The notes under the pieces were generated by a model. The model did not search any database and was not told the origin of the DNA. It saw only the letters and a program-made list of their open reading frames with translations. A stretch of 35,186 nucleotides of DNA. Source: an uncultured Clostridia bacterium (lineage in GTDB: Bacteria > Bacillota > Clostridia > TANB77 > CAG-508). Positions 35,162 through 35,186 of the stretch are shown piece by piece (position 1 is the first letter of the stretch; the number at the start of each line of letters is the position of its first letter). A program made the translations under genes and the position numbers. The stretch lies in contig CAJFJY010000017.1 of assembly GCA_904384205.1 (NCBI GenBank), forward strand, positions 1 through 35,186, given 5' to 3'.

Positions 35162-35186
35162 ATAGTTCTTAAAGTATTTTACTTAA

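Overview
AT-rich Firmicutes/Clostridia-like window. About 1-6.4 kb is a mobilizable-element-like block: MobV relaxase with a hairpin-rich candidate oriT, a large serine recombinase broken by an exact 37-bp tandem duplication, an HExxH protein, and a compact convergent small-ORF/antisense-RNA locus that resembles a type I toxin-antitoxin module. A tRNA-Gly follows. About 6.6-27.6 kb is core housekeeping sequence: short alaS, HIT, sortase, ligA, folD, dprA, mreB, mtaB, radA, disA, cyclophilin, pyrG, groES-groEL (CIRCE), secG, rnr. Next come a gerA-type germination operon on the minus strand with a small D-subunit-like protein, an AAA-ATPase_like/PD-(D/E)XK gene, and a tyrosine recombinase. The least explained parts are (i) the convergent small-ORF/sRNA locus at 470-800, (ii) a structured element directly 3' of pyrG, (iii) a 147-bp near-perfect inverted repeat overlapping the rnr stop codon, plus related GGGACG-type repeats, and (iv) several strong attenuator-like leaders. 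All assignments come from reading the sequence. No database search or folding software was run.
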